Both the position numbers and the translations under genes were made by a program. From positions 62,001 to 126,000 of the forward strand of contig JAHHIC010000085.1 of the NCBI GenBank assembly GCA_019359035.1: 64,000 nt of DNA, written 5' to 3'. The notes under the pieces are model-generated. The model worked only from the letters and a program-made list of their open reading frames with translations, was not told the DNA's origin and ran no database searches. The DNA is from Scytonematopsis contorta HA4267-MV1 (lineage in GTDB: Bacteria; Cyanobacteriota; Cyanobacteriia; Cyanobacteriales; Nostocaceae). The stretch's first letter is position 1; every line of letters starts with the position of its first letter. Below are positions 55,657 through 62,826 of this stretch, piece after piece.

Positions 55657-55684
55657 GTAGAGACGCGATTAATCGCGTCTTTAC
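55657..55684. terminator. GTAGAGAC-family palindrome after the heme sensor gene
   Basis: GTAGAGACGCGATTAATCGC with end GTCTTTAC has one wobble change. It is followed by ATTGC and preceded by an A-run, so it could end transcription from both the upstream plus-strand gene and the downstream minus-strand gene. Confidence 0.55.
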
Positions 55685-55731
55685 ATTGCAACATTGTTAA
55701 GAATTTTGTTGGTTTTCGTGGAACCAACCAG

Positions 55732-56691
55732 CTAAACATCTTTAACATAACTAAGACTGGTCAAAACTTTGCAAAAACCGACTGATTCATACAATCGCAA
55801 GGCACCGTTGGGATTATTTGCATCTACACCAAGTCTTGCAACATCCATCCCCGTGTTTTTGAGTTTATGCAAAGCAGATAACAACATCGCTCGTCCCAGT
55901 CCCATTTTACGGAAACCGCGTCTTGTACCTAAAATGTCTACATAGCTGAGATTAATTCCCACACGAGCGATATATTCTGAATGAATTTCGCTGTAGCAAA
56001 AAGCAGCAAAGGTTCCATCGTTAGCAATTGCAACCAAGTCCAAATCTGCTCTGTAGTCTGCTCTACCCAGCCGATGTTTAAAATTTTCCACTGTTTCGTC
56101 ATGGTGATTCCAGTGGTCGATGAAGGAATTATTATACAGGTCTACCCAAGCTTCAGCATCTTGCTCACCTTGTATGTGACGTACGGTAAAACCATCTGGA
56201 AATACTGGTTCAGGGATAAGTTCAGCTAGATTTCGCTCCATTCTGAAAAAATAGCGGTCGCATTTAAAACCTTGTTTCTCAAAAATGGCAATTCTTTGCG
56301 TATCCCTATCCACGGAAGCAGCACGCAACTTGGTAGAGAAGCCTTTCTCTTGCTTCACTTCGCGCATCCGTTCTTCACCCCAACGAATAATCTGTGTTTC
56401 TAAATTTCCATCACGGTTGTTTGGATGCACGCATAAACTCAGATAGCCATCAATTACCTCACTTGGCTCAGCAATCCACAAAAATCCAAAAGCAATTAGT
56501 TTGCCGTCAGCATCTTCCCACAAGCGCAGGTCACGAGACTTATCTACAGAAGGTGTGTCGAAGTCGCTTTGCAATTCTATAACGGATGTTACATCATCTA
56601 ATTCATCTGCTGCATAACAAATGTTCATCAGGTCTGCAATGGGCTGTAGGTCAGCTTCACCCTGGTATGGGCGCATGGTGAGAGTTAGCAT
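55732..56691 (-). CDS. double-GNAT acetyltransferase, mycothiol-synthase-like
   Basis: The 319-residue protein has two GNAT halves. The first is RPYQGEADLQPIADLMNICY, IDGYLSLCVHPNNRDGNLET, with a degenerate acetyl-CoA loop. The second is VRHIQGEQDAEAWVDLYNNS, DILGTRRGFRKMGLGRAMLL (R-x-x-G-L-G) and VDANNPNGALRLYESVGF. Only the second half keeps a good cofactor loop. It is similar in plan to MshD-type proteins. Cyanobacteria do not make mycothiol, so the substrate is unknown. Confidence 0.85.
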   Translation of the reverse strand: MLTLTMRPYQGEADLQPIADLMNICYAADELDDVTSVIELQSDFDTPSVDKSRDLRLWEDADGKLIAFGFLWIAEPSEVIDGYLSLCVHPNNRDGNLETQIIRWGEERMREVKQEKGFSTKLRAASVDRDTQRIAIFEKQGFKCDRYFFRMERNLAELIPEPVFPDGFTVRHIQGEQDAEAWVDLYNNSFIDHWNHHDETVENFKHRLGRADYRADLDLVAIANDGTFAAFCYSEIHSEYIARVGINLSYVDILGTRRGFRKMGLGRAMLLSALHKLKNTGMDVARLGVDANNPNGALRLYESVGFCKVLTSLSYVKDV

Positions 56692-56867
56692 AAGATTTAC
56701 TTCTATACTACTTGTATGCTACATGAATTTATTGTAAACACAAGTCACCCCTTTGGGTAGTTTTTATGGTGATATAAAGCGGATTTATGGTCAGTGCATT
56801 ACAAGGGGGCGGGCAAGGATGCCCACCCCACAAGAGTTTAGAACAGGTTTAAATAAATAAGTTAATA

Positions 56868-57482
56868 TTAGCTGTTAATGTTTATTTGTAACTCACACTG
56901 TTGAAAAATATAGTTTACGGCAGCAAATAATTTGTCTAAATCCTGAATCACATACAAATTTTTATTTCTAGTAAAGATATCTAAATTAAGTTTAGCAAAC
57001 TGCCATATTTTTCCATTGGAAACAATCCCAAAAATGTCCTTTTCTAATTCATTATTAATACGCTGTACTGCTACCATTTCGGCTAAACATTGTCCCCACC
57101 CTTCTTCAAATTTATCTTGCTTGGCTTCTACTATCAAAAAATAGGGTTTATCAAAAACAATTGCACCTAAAGGATTACGTTGTGTTACTGTATAATCTGG
57201 GATTCCAGATAAGTCTTCATCATAAGTTAGTGTTTGATGACTCCAAAGTGTCAATTTGCTCCGGTAAGATTTCCATACTTCTTTTAAAACCGGATAAATG
57301 AGATTTTCACAAATAGCATCTTCAGAATTATCAATGACTCCATCTGTAAATAGTAAATCTAGTTCTTCTTTAAAATGATTGGGAACGGAAAATTCTCTTT
57401 CCATCATAAAATTAGTTTGTACATATTTAATTTGGAATTTTTTCATGACTACACTGATGCTTTTGTAACTGCTGAATGCCAT
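56868..57482 (-). CDS. PD-(D/E)XK nuclease-fold protein, HsdR-N-like
   Basis: The 204-residue protein has IPDYTVTQRNPLGAIVFDKP and FLIVEAKQDKFEEGWGQCLA, which give D...E-x-K of a PD-(D/E)XK active site. Helical FSVPNHFKEELDLLFTDGVI precedes it and an alpha/beta tail follows (GIVSNGKIWQFAKLNLDIFT). This matches stand-alone relatives of type I restriction R-subunit N-termini. Its role is unknown. It lies just upstream of, and divergent from, the EAD1-CHAT gene, so a defence link is possible. Confidence 0.75.
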   Translation of the reverse strand: MAFSSYKSISVVMKKFQIKYVQTNFMMEREFSVPNHFKEELDLLFTDGVIDNSEDAICENLIYPVLKEVWKSYRSKLTLWSHQTLTYDEDLSGIPDYTVTQRNPLGAIVFDKPYFLIVEAKQDKFEEGWGQCLAEMVAVQRINNELEKDIFGIVSNGKIWQFAKLNLDIFTRNKNLYVIQDLDKLFAAVNYIFQQCELQININS

Positions 57483-57744
57483 TGAAATTCACCTTTAAAT
57501 TGGCTTAATAATTAGTATTTTAGTACTTATGGCGTTATTTATTATGTTAGCGCATGAGTCAGAGACGTAGCGTATGAGTAGATATGTTACATGCAATGTC
57601 TCTACATTGTGGTATTTCATCTCTTGCACTGACTTACTTGTGCTAAAATTTTTCTGAATAAATTTTTCTGAATTGCAGGGTGCAGCCGTGTATCTAGATA
57701 GAATACTCGTATCTATAATCTATAAGTAAATTTAATTAATAAAT

Positions 57745-58668
57745 ATGACATTATCCGGTTCACAGGCTGAAAAATTACAAAATGCTTTGCTTGATGCTTT
57801 CCCTGGAAAATCATCATTAGAGCAAATGTTATTCTATAAATTAGATAAAAAATTAAACGAAATTGCTGGTGAAGGTAGTTTAAAAGATATTGTCTCCAAA
57901 TTAATAAAAACAGCAGAAGCTGAGGGATGGACTGAAGATTTAGTTAAACGCGCACACTTACACAATCCTGGTAATTTAAACTTAAAAGCTGTTGCCGAAG
58001 AGTTGTTTCCTAGTAATCCGACAAAACCGCAAACTACTTCTGTAGATGAACCTCAGTCAGAAGTTCAGACGGGAGTTCAGACGCAACCAATAACCCAACA
58101 GCAAAAGATATTAATTTTAACAGCAATTCCCCACGGACTGCGCTTAGATAAAGAGATTAGAGAAATACAAGCGGCTATAGAACGAGCAGCAAGACGAGAT
58201 TTATTTGCGATTCTTATTCGCACTGCTGTACGTCCTCAAGATATTCGTCGAGCAATTGCAGAGGAAGAGCCTCAAATCGTTCATTTTTGTGGACATGGTT
58301 TGGAAGATGGTAGCTTGGTGTTGGAAGATGATGGGGGAAATAATAAGCCTGTAACATCAGAGGCATTAGCATCACTATTTAGATTGAATGCTGATTACGT
58401 TAAATGCGTGTTGCTTAATGCTTGTCACTCACAAAAGCCTGCTAAAGCAATTAGTCAGTATATTGATTATGTAATTGGTATGAATCAACCTATTCAAGAT
58501 AAAGCCGCGATTGAGTTTGCTAAGGGGTTTTATGATGGATTGGGTTACAAAAAATCCAGCAATCAAGATGTGTTTAAAAGAGCTTTTGATGAAGGCATGG
58601 TAGCAATTGAAATGGAAAATCTTGCACAAGGGTTGATACCAGTTCTGGAACAACGCAAACCCCATTAG
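57745..58668 (+). CDS. EAD1-CHAT: caspase-like protease with effector-associated domain
   Basis: The 307-residue protein starts with an effector-associated domain of EAD1 type (about 1-91: TLSGSQAEKLQNALLDAFPG, LKDIVSKLIKTAEAEGW, DLVKRAHLHNPGNLNLKAVA). A linker leads to a CHAT domain (about 120-305). The catalytic dyad is H184 in VHFCGHGLEDG and C227 in LLNACHSQK. CHAT proteases are caspase relatives used in bacterial conflict and cell-death systems. EADs join effectors to sensors by homotypic contact. The next gene carries the same EAD1, so the two products probably interact. No NTPase is present. Confidence 0.88.
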   Translation: MTLSGSQAEKLQNALLDAFPGKSSLEQMLFYKLDKKLNEIAGEGSLKDIVSKLIKTAEAEGWTEDLVKRAHLHNPGNLNLKAVAEELFPSNPTKPQTTSVDEPQSEVQTGVQTQPITQQQKILILTAIPHGLRLDKEIREIQAAIERAARRDLFAILIRTAVRPQDIRRAIAEEEPQIVHFCGHGLEDGSLVLEDDGGNNKPVTSEALASLFRLNADYVKCVLLNACHSQKPAKAISQYIDYVIGMNQPIQDKAAIEFAKGFYDGLGYKKSSNQDVFKRAFDEGMVAIEMENLAQGLIPVLEQRKPH

Positions 58669-58683
58669 TTCTAACTTAAGGAA

Positions 58684-58733
58684 TTTGTTGCGTGGTGCTT
58701 CGTGGCTCCTCATTCCTGATTATTGCCGTTCTG
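58684..58733 (+). pseudogene. decayed FGE/C-lectin variable-region segment
   Basis: This segment lies 16 bp after the CHAT stop, in a different frame. It reads LLRGASWLLIPDYCRSG. It aligns base for base with the segments at 59414 and 59689 (TTGCGTGGTG-TTCGTGG ... ATTGCCGTTCT). Where the 59689 segment has AAC, GAA and AAC codons, this has CTC, ATT, GAT and TAT. It has no start and soon runs into stops. It appears to be a third, truncated variable-region copy. Confidence 0.7.
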
Positions 58734-58873
58734 GTTTAAACCACTTAATTCTAATTAGTTCTCTCTCAAGTAGTTTTAGCTGTTAGATAATACTTAAGTG
58801 TCAGTTATTGAAACTAAGGTGTTATTAGGGTGTTATTTTACATTTTATTATGTGTAATTTTTAAAGAAATAAG

Positions 58874-59545
58874 ATGAAACTTTCTGGCGAACAGCGTAAA
58901 AAATTACAAAGTGCTTTGGTTAGCGCTTTTTCTCGTAAATCATTAGAGCAGCTGTTATCGCATAATTTAGAGGAAATATTACATCAAATTCCTCTAGAAG
59001 GTGCTTTAAACGATATTGTCTTTGAATTAATAAAAGAAACAGAAAGATGTAATTTAACTGAAAAATTAGTTAGGGCTGCACGTGAGGAAAATCCTGGTGA
59101 TGAAGAGTTAGAAGCTGTTGAAAAAGAATTATTTCCTAATCTTAAGACTAAATCCTTACTTCAAAAAGGTCGTCAAAATTCACGTCCTGACTCACCAGAA
59201 GTTCCTGTCAAACTTGATAGCGATATGATTATCAACTTTGACCTCAGGGATATGATAATTAAGTTTCAAGGTAAATTTAAACAAACATCAGGGGTTTTTG
59301 CTTTTTCCGTCGATGGTGACTATACAATACTGCAACAATATATTATTGAAAGAATTAAACGAGAATTAAAGCATATAACAAAACGTCCTAATGAGAATGA
59401 TAATCGCATAAAGTTGTTGCGTGGCGGTTCCTGGATTAACGTCCCTGTAAACTGCCGTTCTACATCTCGCGACTACAGCTTCGACAATGACGGCAACTAC
59501 GTTGGTTTCCGAGTTATGTTTGCTTCGGTTGCGAGGATTATTTAG
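58874..59545 (+). CDS. EAD1 protein with a C-terminal FGE/C-lectin variable region
   Basis: The 223-residue protein opens with EAD1 (about 1-90: KLSGEQRKKLQSALVSAFSR, LNDIVFELIKETERCNLTEK, EENPGDEELEAVEKELFPN). A middle domain follows (about 115-170) that I do not recognise (INFDLRDMIIKFQGKFKQTS, YTILQQYIIERIKRELKHIT). It ends with LLRGGSWINVPVNCRSTSRD and GFRVMFASVARII, the C-terminus of formylglycine-generating-enzyme-like C-lectin folds. In cyanobacteria this end is the variable region targeted by diversity-generating retroelements. Only the last ~40 residues of that fold are present, so it may be a fusion or a deletion product. It probably pairs with the EAD1-CHAT protease. Confidence 0.75.
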   Translation: MKLSGEQRKKLQSALVSAFSRKSLEQLLSHNLEEILHQIPLEGALNDIVFELIKETERCNLTEKLVRAAREENPGDEELEAVEKELFPNLKTKSLLQKGRQNSRPDSPEVPVKLDSDMIINFDLRDMIIKFQGKFKQTSGVFAFSVDGDYTILQQYIIERIKRELKHITKRPNENDNRIKLLRGGSWINVPVNCRSTSRDYSFDNDGNYVGFRVMFASVARII

Positions 59546-59586
59546 TCTTCTTACCTTTATTTCTTTTTCTTCTTTTCTTAACTTGT

Positions 59587-59601
59587 GCCGCTTGCAGCGG
59601 C
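59587..59601. other. GC-rich hairpin downstream of the variable region
   Basis: GCCGCT-TGC-AGCGGC is a perfect six-bp stem in an otherwise AT-rich stretch, 42 bp after the stop of the variable-region gene. Retroelement target genes often have a hairpin or cruciform just after the variable region that assists homing. It could also be a plain terminator. Confidence 0.5.
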
Positions 59602-59688
59602 CCGATTTATTTTTTGATATTTACTTTTTATGGATATGGCACGACTAAAGTATAGTATGAGGTAAGCTTCGGGATTAGGCACTACCAG

Positions 59689-59874
59689 ATGTTGCGTGGT
59701 GGTTCGTGGTATAACAACCCTGAAAACTGCCGTTCTACGTCTCGCAACAACAACTTCGACAACAACAACAACGTTGGTTTCCGAGTTGTGTTTGCGTCGG
59801 TTGCGAGCACTCTTCCTACCAGAGCTAGCGGATGGGAATTCGCTAGGAGTGTAACAAGAAGAGTCCAGACCTAA
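59689..59874 (+). other. candidate template repeat (TR) or third variable-region relic
   Basis: This is an orphan copy of the FGE/C-lectin C-terminus with no N-terminal part. It reads LRGGSWYNNPENCRSTSRNN, then NFDNNNNVGFRVVFAS. It is packed with AAC codons at exactly the positions that vary in the segment at 59414. Such an AAC-rich, headless copy is what a template repeat looks like. A nested stem follows (CTAGCG at 59825-59830 with CGCTAG at 59841-59846, inside CACTCTT...AAGAGT). Seven non-adenine differences from the neighbouring variable region and the absence of a reverse transcriptase gene leave its status open. Confidence 0.55.
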
Positions 59875-60104
59875 CTCCTGCGATGTTCGGTGACGACTTC
59901 CAAAAATAAAACTTAGTCGGGTATCCTGGTAAGTGTTTTCACTGAACGGTTGCTCGGCTTACAATTTATTATTTATGATTAGACACCTCCGAAAAAAAAT
60001 GTAGAGACGCGATTAATCGCGTCTCTACAAGGGTTTTACATAATGCATAATTAACGTCTTTCTAGGTAATTTATAAAGTAAATATTAAAGTCCTAGAAGT
60101 CCGC
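59875..60104. other. non-coding gap with a GTAGAGAC palindrome
   Basis: The gap contains the perfect palindrome at 60001-60028 (core CGATTAATCG) and no gene. In particular no reverse transcriptase or accessory gene follows the candidate template repeat here. Confidence 0.7.
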
Positions 60105-60368
60105 CTAACCCATCCTACATGATGAATTTAACTGTTCCAAAATTTGATTTACAAAAGCTTTTCCTTCAACAGGTGGAGTATGTTCGCTTACCGCAATTGC
60201 TGCATCTATTTTTTCCCGTACAGAGTTTGCCCAGTCAGAATCTGCTTGCTCATATTCATCTAGTAGCCTAAAAGCAAACTCCAGTATTTCTTGGGCTGTG
60301 CGATATTTGCCTGTTTGCAGTTTGGCTTGAATGAATTTTTCTTGCTTTTGTGTAAGTATAATACTCAT
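60105..60368 (-). CDS. ParD-like antitoxin (RHH), apparently without toxin
   Basis: The 87-residue protein starts MSIILTQKQEKFIQAKLQTG and continues YRTAQEILEFAFRLLDEYEQ, the RHH-plus-tail pattern of ParD antitoxins. A ParE toxin would be expected just downstream on the minus strand (below 60105), but only the non-coding gap is there. It is an orphan or one whose toxin has been lost. Confidence 0.75.
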   Translation of the reverse strand: MSIILTQKQEKFIQAKLQTGKYRTAQEILEFAFRLLDEYEQADSDWANSVREKIDAAIAVSEHTPPVEGKAFVNQILEQLNSSCRMG

Positions 60369-60413
60369 CGCGCTGATTTTTACCGTTTACTTCGTATTTT
60401 AATAATGAGATGT

Positions 60414-60647
60414 TTACTCGCCATCACTGTTAGAAATTAAATCCTGCGTAACAGCTTGGGATATTATCCTTCTCAAATATTTCACTCGTTCGGGAGCTGG
60501 CAATGCATACAAGGCATTATGAATACTTTGGGGTAACTTAACACCCATTACTTGTTTTGAAAGTGGTTCATTTAACCAATCTTCTATGTACCCTTGATAT
60601 TGTTGGTTTTTGAATGCTTGTGTTTGTACTGGATTAGAATTACTCAT
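60414..60647 (-). CDS. small RHH-like protein, divergent from module copy 2
   Basis: The 77-residue protein reads MSNSNPVQTQAFKNQQYQGY, DWLNEPLSKQVMGVKLPQSI and ERVKYLRRIISQAVTQDLIS. The strand VMGVKLP followed by two helices suggests a ribbon-helix-helix fold. The start is ATG 60647, as the upstream TTG adds only a few residues. It faces away from the 60798/61065 pair, as the gene at 19060 does in copy 1. It may regulate the module. Confidence 0.55.
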   Translation of the reverse strand: MSNSNPVQTQAFKNQQYQGYIEDWLNEPLSKQVMGVKLPQSIHNALYALPAPERVKYLRRIISQAVTQDLISNSDGE

Positions 60648-60747
60648 AAAAATAAACAAAATACTAGCTAATACAGACTATTATAGCTGGGATTAATATA
60701 TTGTAACATTAAGTAAAAACCCGGTTAACCAGGATACGATATTAAAT

Positions 60748-60770
60748 GTGAAGGAAAGAAAATCCTTCAC
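60748..60770 (+). promoter_or_regulatory. leader hairpin ahead of module copy 2
   Basis: GTGAAGGA-AAGAAAA-TCCTTCAC is a perfect eight-bp stem in the presumed 5' untranslated region of the small gene. It is followed by GTTTTGATT and then the ribosome site AAAGGAGG. It may act as an attenuator. Confidence 0.5.
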
Positions 60771-60797
60771 GTTTTGATTAAAAAAGGAGGTTTATTC

Positions 60798-61001
60798 CTG
60801 AGTAACGGTAACAATGGGAACGACCGTCGCAATCGGTTACTTGACTTTTTGTCTTTTCTTCTCTATCTAGGTAGAGGAGTCTGGGTGCGAAGAAATCCTG
60901 AAACTAAAGAAGACGAGTTTATCACTTCTAAGGATTTAGGAGTACAAAATCCAGACAAACAAGAAGAAGATGGTAACGGTAACGGCAACAGTCGTGACTG
61001 A
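60798..61001 (+). CDS. unknown ~67-aa Gly/Asn-rich small protein, copy 2 of the module (CTG start)
   Basis: I do not recognise this protein. It is the counterpart of the gene at 18706-18900: an N-terminal SNGNNGNDRRNRLLDF, a hydrophobic stretch LSFLLYLGRGVWVRRN and an acidic tail with GNGNGNS. The best start is CTG at 60798, since AAAGGAGG lies 8 bases before it and homology with MSENGNGKG begins here. The upstream in-frame TTG at 60774 would translate the ribosome site itself. It is followed after 63 bp and a hairpin by the partner gene. Confidence 0.7.
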   Translation: MSNGNNGNDRRNRLLDFLSFLLYLGRGVWVRRNPETKEDEFITSKDLGVQNPDKQEEDGNGNGNSRD

Positions 61002-61012
61002 TAGTTAAACGA

Positions 61013-61035
61013 AGCCCCTAGCGCCACTAGGGGCT
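61013..61035 (+). terminator. hairpin between the two genes of module copy 2
   Basis: AGCCCCTAG-CGCCA-CTAGGGGCT is a perfect nine-bp stem followed by TTACTT. It resembles an intrinsic terminator and lies between the small gene and its partner, so it may reduce expression of the second gene. Copy 1 has a hairpin in the same place. Confidence 0.65.
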
Positions 61036-61064
61036 TTACTTAACCTAATTAGGAGTATAACGCG

Positions 61065-61376
61065 ATGACACTTGTATATCCATTAAGTTGGCGAATCATA
61101 AGACATGAAATGCGCGATAATAACGACACTTGGATTTTTGAGCGTGGTGATTTTTTTGCTAACTTAACACGCTTTCCAATCCCATTTGACCTAAAAAAAG
61201 TTGATATTGAAAAATTGTTTGGTACTACTAAAGCAGATGTTGTGACCGAGTTGTTTCGTGTCGGAGAAGGCAAGCTGGGATATTATGTAGCGGATTTACT
61301 TGATAAACGTTACTACTATTGTGGTACTTCAGAAAATGATTTGAAGGCTAAATTTGTAGAATTGGGTATTGGTTAA
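61065..61376 (+). CDS. unknown 103-aa partner protein, copy 2 of the module
   Basis: I do not recognise this protein. It is the counterpart of the gene at 18312-18635. Shared features are an N-terminal W.F..GDFF/GEIF element, then FPIP/LPIP, and the C-terminal GYYVADLLDKRYYYCGTSEN ending in LGIG. It is soluble and roughly neutral. TTAGGAG lies 9 bases before the ATG. The two copies share perhaps a third of their residues, so the duplication is old or the two modules were acquired separately. Confidence 0.75.
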   Translation: MTLVYPLSWRIIRHEMRDNNDTWIFERGDFFANLTRFPIPFDLKKVDIEKLFGTTKADVVTELFRVGEGKLGYYVADLLDKRYYYCGTSENDLKAKFVELGIG

Positions 61377-61511
61377 ATCCTAAGTCGATACCCATCTATT
61401 AGACATCTCCTGAAATGAAAAAGTATGCCTCTCCAACCTCTCCCCAACGCGAAGAGAGGCTTAATTTCCACCTATTTATAACACCTACAGATAACTTATC
61501 CGTTACATCCG

Positions 61512-62483
61512 TTAATCATCCGTTGCCAAATTTGCTTGTAACCAGTTATGCAAATCCTCAATCGCAGTAAAATCTAATAAAGCTTCCCCAAGTGCTTCCA
61601 ATTGAGTTACAGAAAGAGCCTGAATATTAGTAAGCACGGACTCTGGTAGCTCTCCCAACCGTTTTCTTAGTAGTCTTATCACAAAAGACCGTCCCTGCTC
61701 TTCTCTTCCTTCTATTTTTCCGCGTTCGTAACCTATGCGCTCGCCTGTGGTAATGTATGTCATACTACGCTCCTGCTCAAACTGTTTAAATTCTTGCCAA
61801 AACTGTGATTCCAATGCTTTTGGTAATATCGTAACCCAATCTATAAATCGATAAAGGTTACGAATATCCTGTTCTTGCAAACCTGATTCGTAAAGTCGTC
61901 GAATCAAACTAAATTTCCAGGTTTTACGTTCTTGAGGTTTTTGATTTGTTTGTTGTGTTTTTAAGTGTGCTAAAACAACAAGAGCAAAAAAATTATTGCT
62001 AGCTTCTAGTTCAGCCAAACGGTTATCGTAGTCCAAAAGTTTGACGCTTCCAAATCTAAAGTTTAACTCGGTATCGGGGTAATTATAACTGTAGGTTTGT
62101 GGTCGCCATTTACGATTTTCGTCACACAAAATTGCTAAGCTAATAGCTGAATGATGATATTGGCCAAAAATGCGGAAGTTGTAAGTAAACATTCTTTCAG
62201 GAAACTCATCTTCCTTCTGTGCTTGAATTTCTATATGTACCAACAGCCAAATTTCTCCTCCTTGGATATGGTAAACTTTGACTAACTTGTCTGCATATCG
62301 CTTACCTTGTTTTGATTTGCGAGAAATTTGTTGAAATTCTTTATCCAAAAATACATAGGGACGCTTCCAATCAATTAATGCAAATGTTTGAGGAAAAAAG
62401 AACTCCATCGCTTGAGGAAAGTAAGCCTCTAGAACTTCTTTCCAGGGGCTATCAAAATCTGCACGCTTTATCTTTTTTGCCAT
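61512..62483 (-). CDS. Rpn-family nuclease/transposase-like protein with DUF4351, copy A
   Basis: The 323-residue protein starts MAKKIKRADFDSPWKEVLEA and has YADKLVKVYHIQGGEIWLLV and HIEIQAQKEDEFPERMFTYN, a PD-(D/E)XK fold of the Rpn/PDDEXK transposase-like family, where E-x-Q replaces E-x-K. The C-terminal DUF4351 (LLRKRLGELPESVLTNIQAL, LEALGEALLDFTAIEDLHNW) is typical of cyanobacterial members. Rpn proteins promote recombination or act in defence. The gene at 62827 is a near-identical tandem copy. Confidence 0.85.
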   Translation of the reverse strand: MAKKIKRADFDSPWKEVLEAYFPQAMEFFFPQTFALIDWKRPYVFLDKEFQQISRKSKQGKRYADKLVKVYHIQGGEIWLLVHIEIQAQKEDEFPERMFTYNFRIFGQYHHSAISLAILCDENRKWRPQTYSYNYPDTELNFRFGSVKLLDYDNRLAELEASNNFFALVVLAHLKTQQTNQKPQERKTWKFSLIRRLYESGLQEQDIRNLYRFIDWVTILPKALESQFWQEFKQFEQERSMTYITTGERIGYERGKIEGREEQGRSFVIRLLRKRLGELPESVLTNIQALSVTQLEALGEALLDFTAIEDLHNWLQANLATDD

Positions 62484-62826
62484 GAATTTATTTCTTAAAC
62501 AGTGTAGCTTCAGTTCAAGTTACATACTTTCGGAATTACAGTAAAACTCGTGCTTACTTATTCAAATTCGTTCGCTAATTTGAGCAAAGCCCATTTTTAT
62601 GCAAGTAAATATTGAACTATTAATGAACATTTTATCTGGACTACTATTTAATTAATAGTATGTTTAAGTAAACTTTTATTTGCTAGATGAAGTATAAATC
62701 ATTTCACGGTAAATAAATTAAGCATCTTCAAATTGAATACTTTTTATTTATAATAATAAGGAATGTAGAGACTAAACATGTTTAGCCTCTACATTTTGGA
62801 TGAATATAACCTATCCGTTACATCCG
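62484..62826. other. non-coding spacer, part of the tandem duplication
   Basis: Sequence upstream of copy A matches sequence upstream of copy B (63787-64000). Shared parts include GAATTTATTT-TTAAACAG, AGTTACATACTTT and ATTAATAGTATGTTTAAGT-AAC. It also holds a GTAGAGAC-like palindrome, GTAGAGACTAAACA/TGTTTAGCCTCTAC (62765-62792). No gene. Confidence 0.7.
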
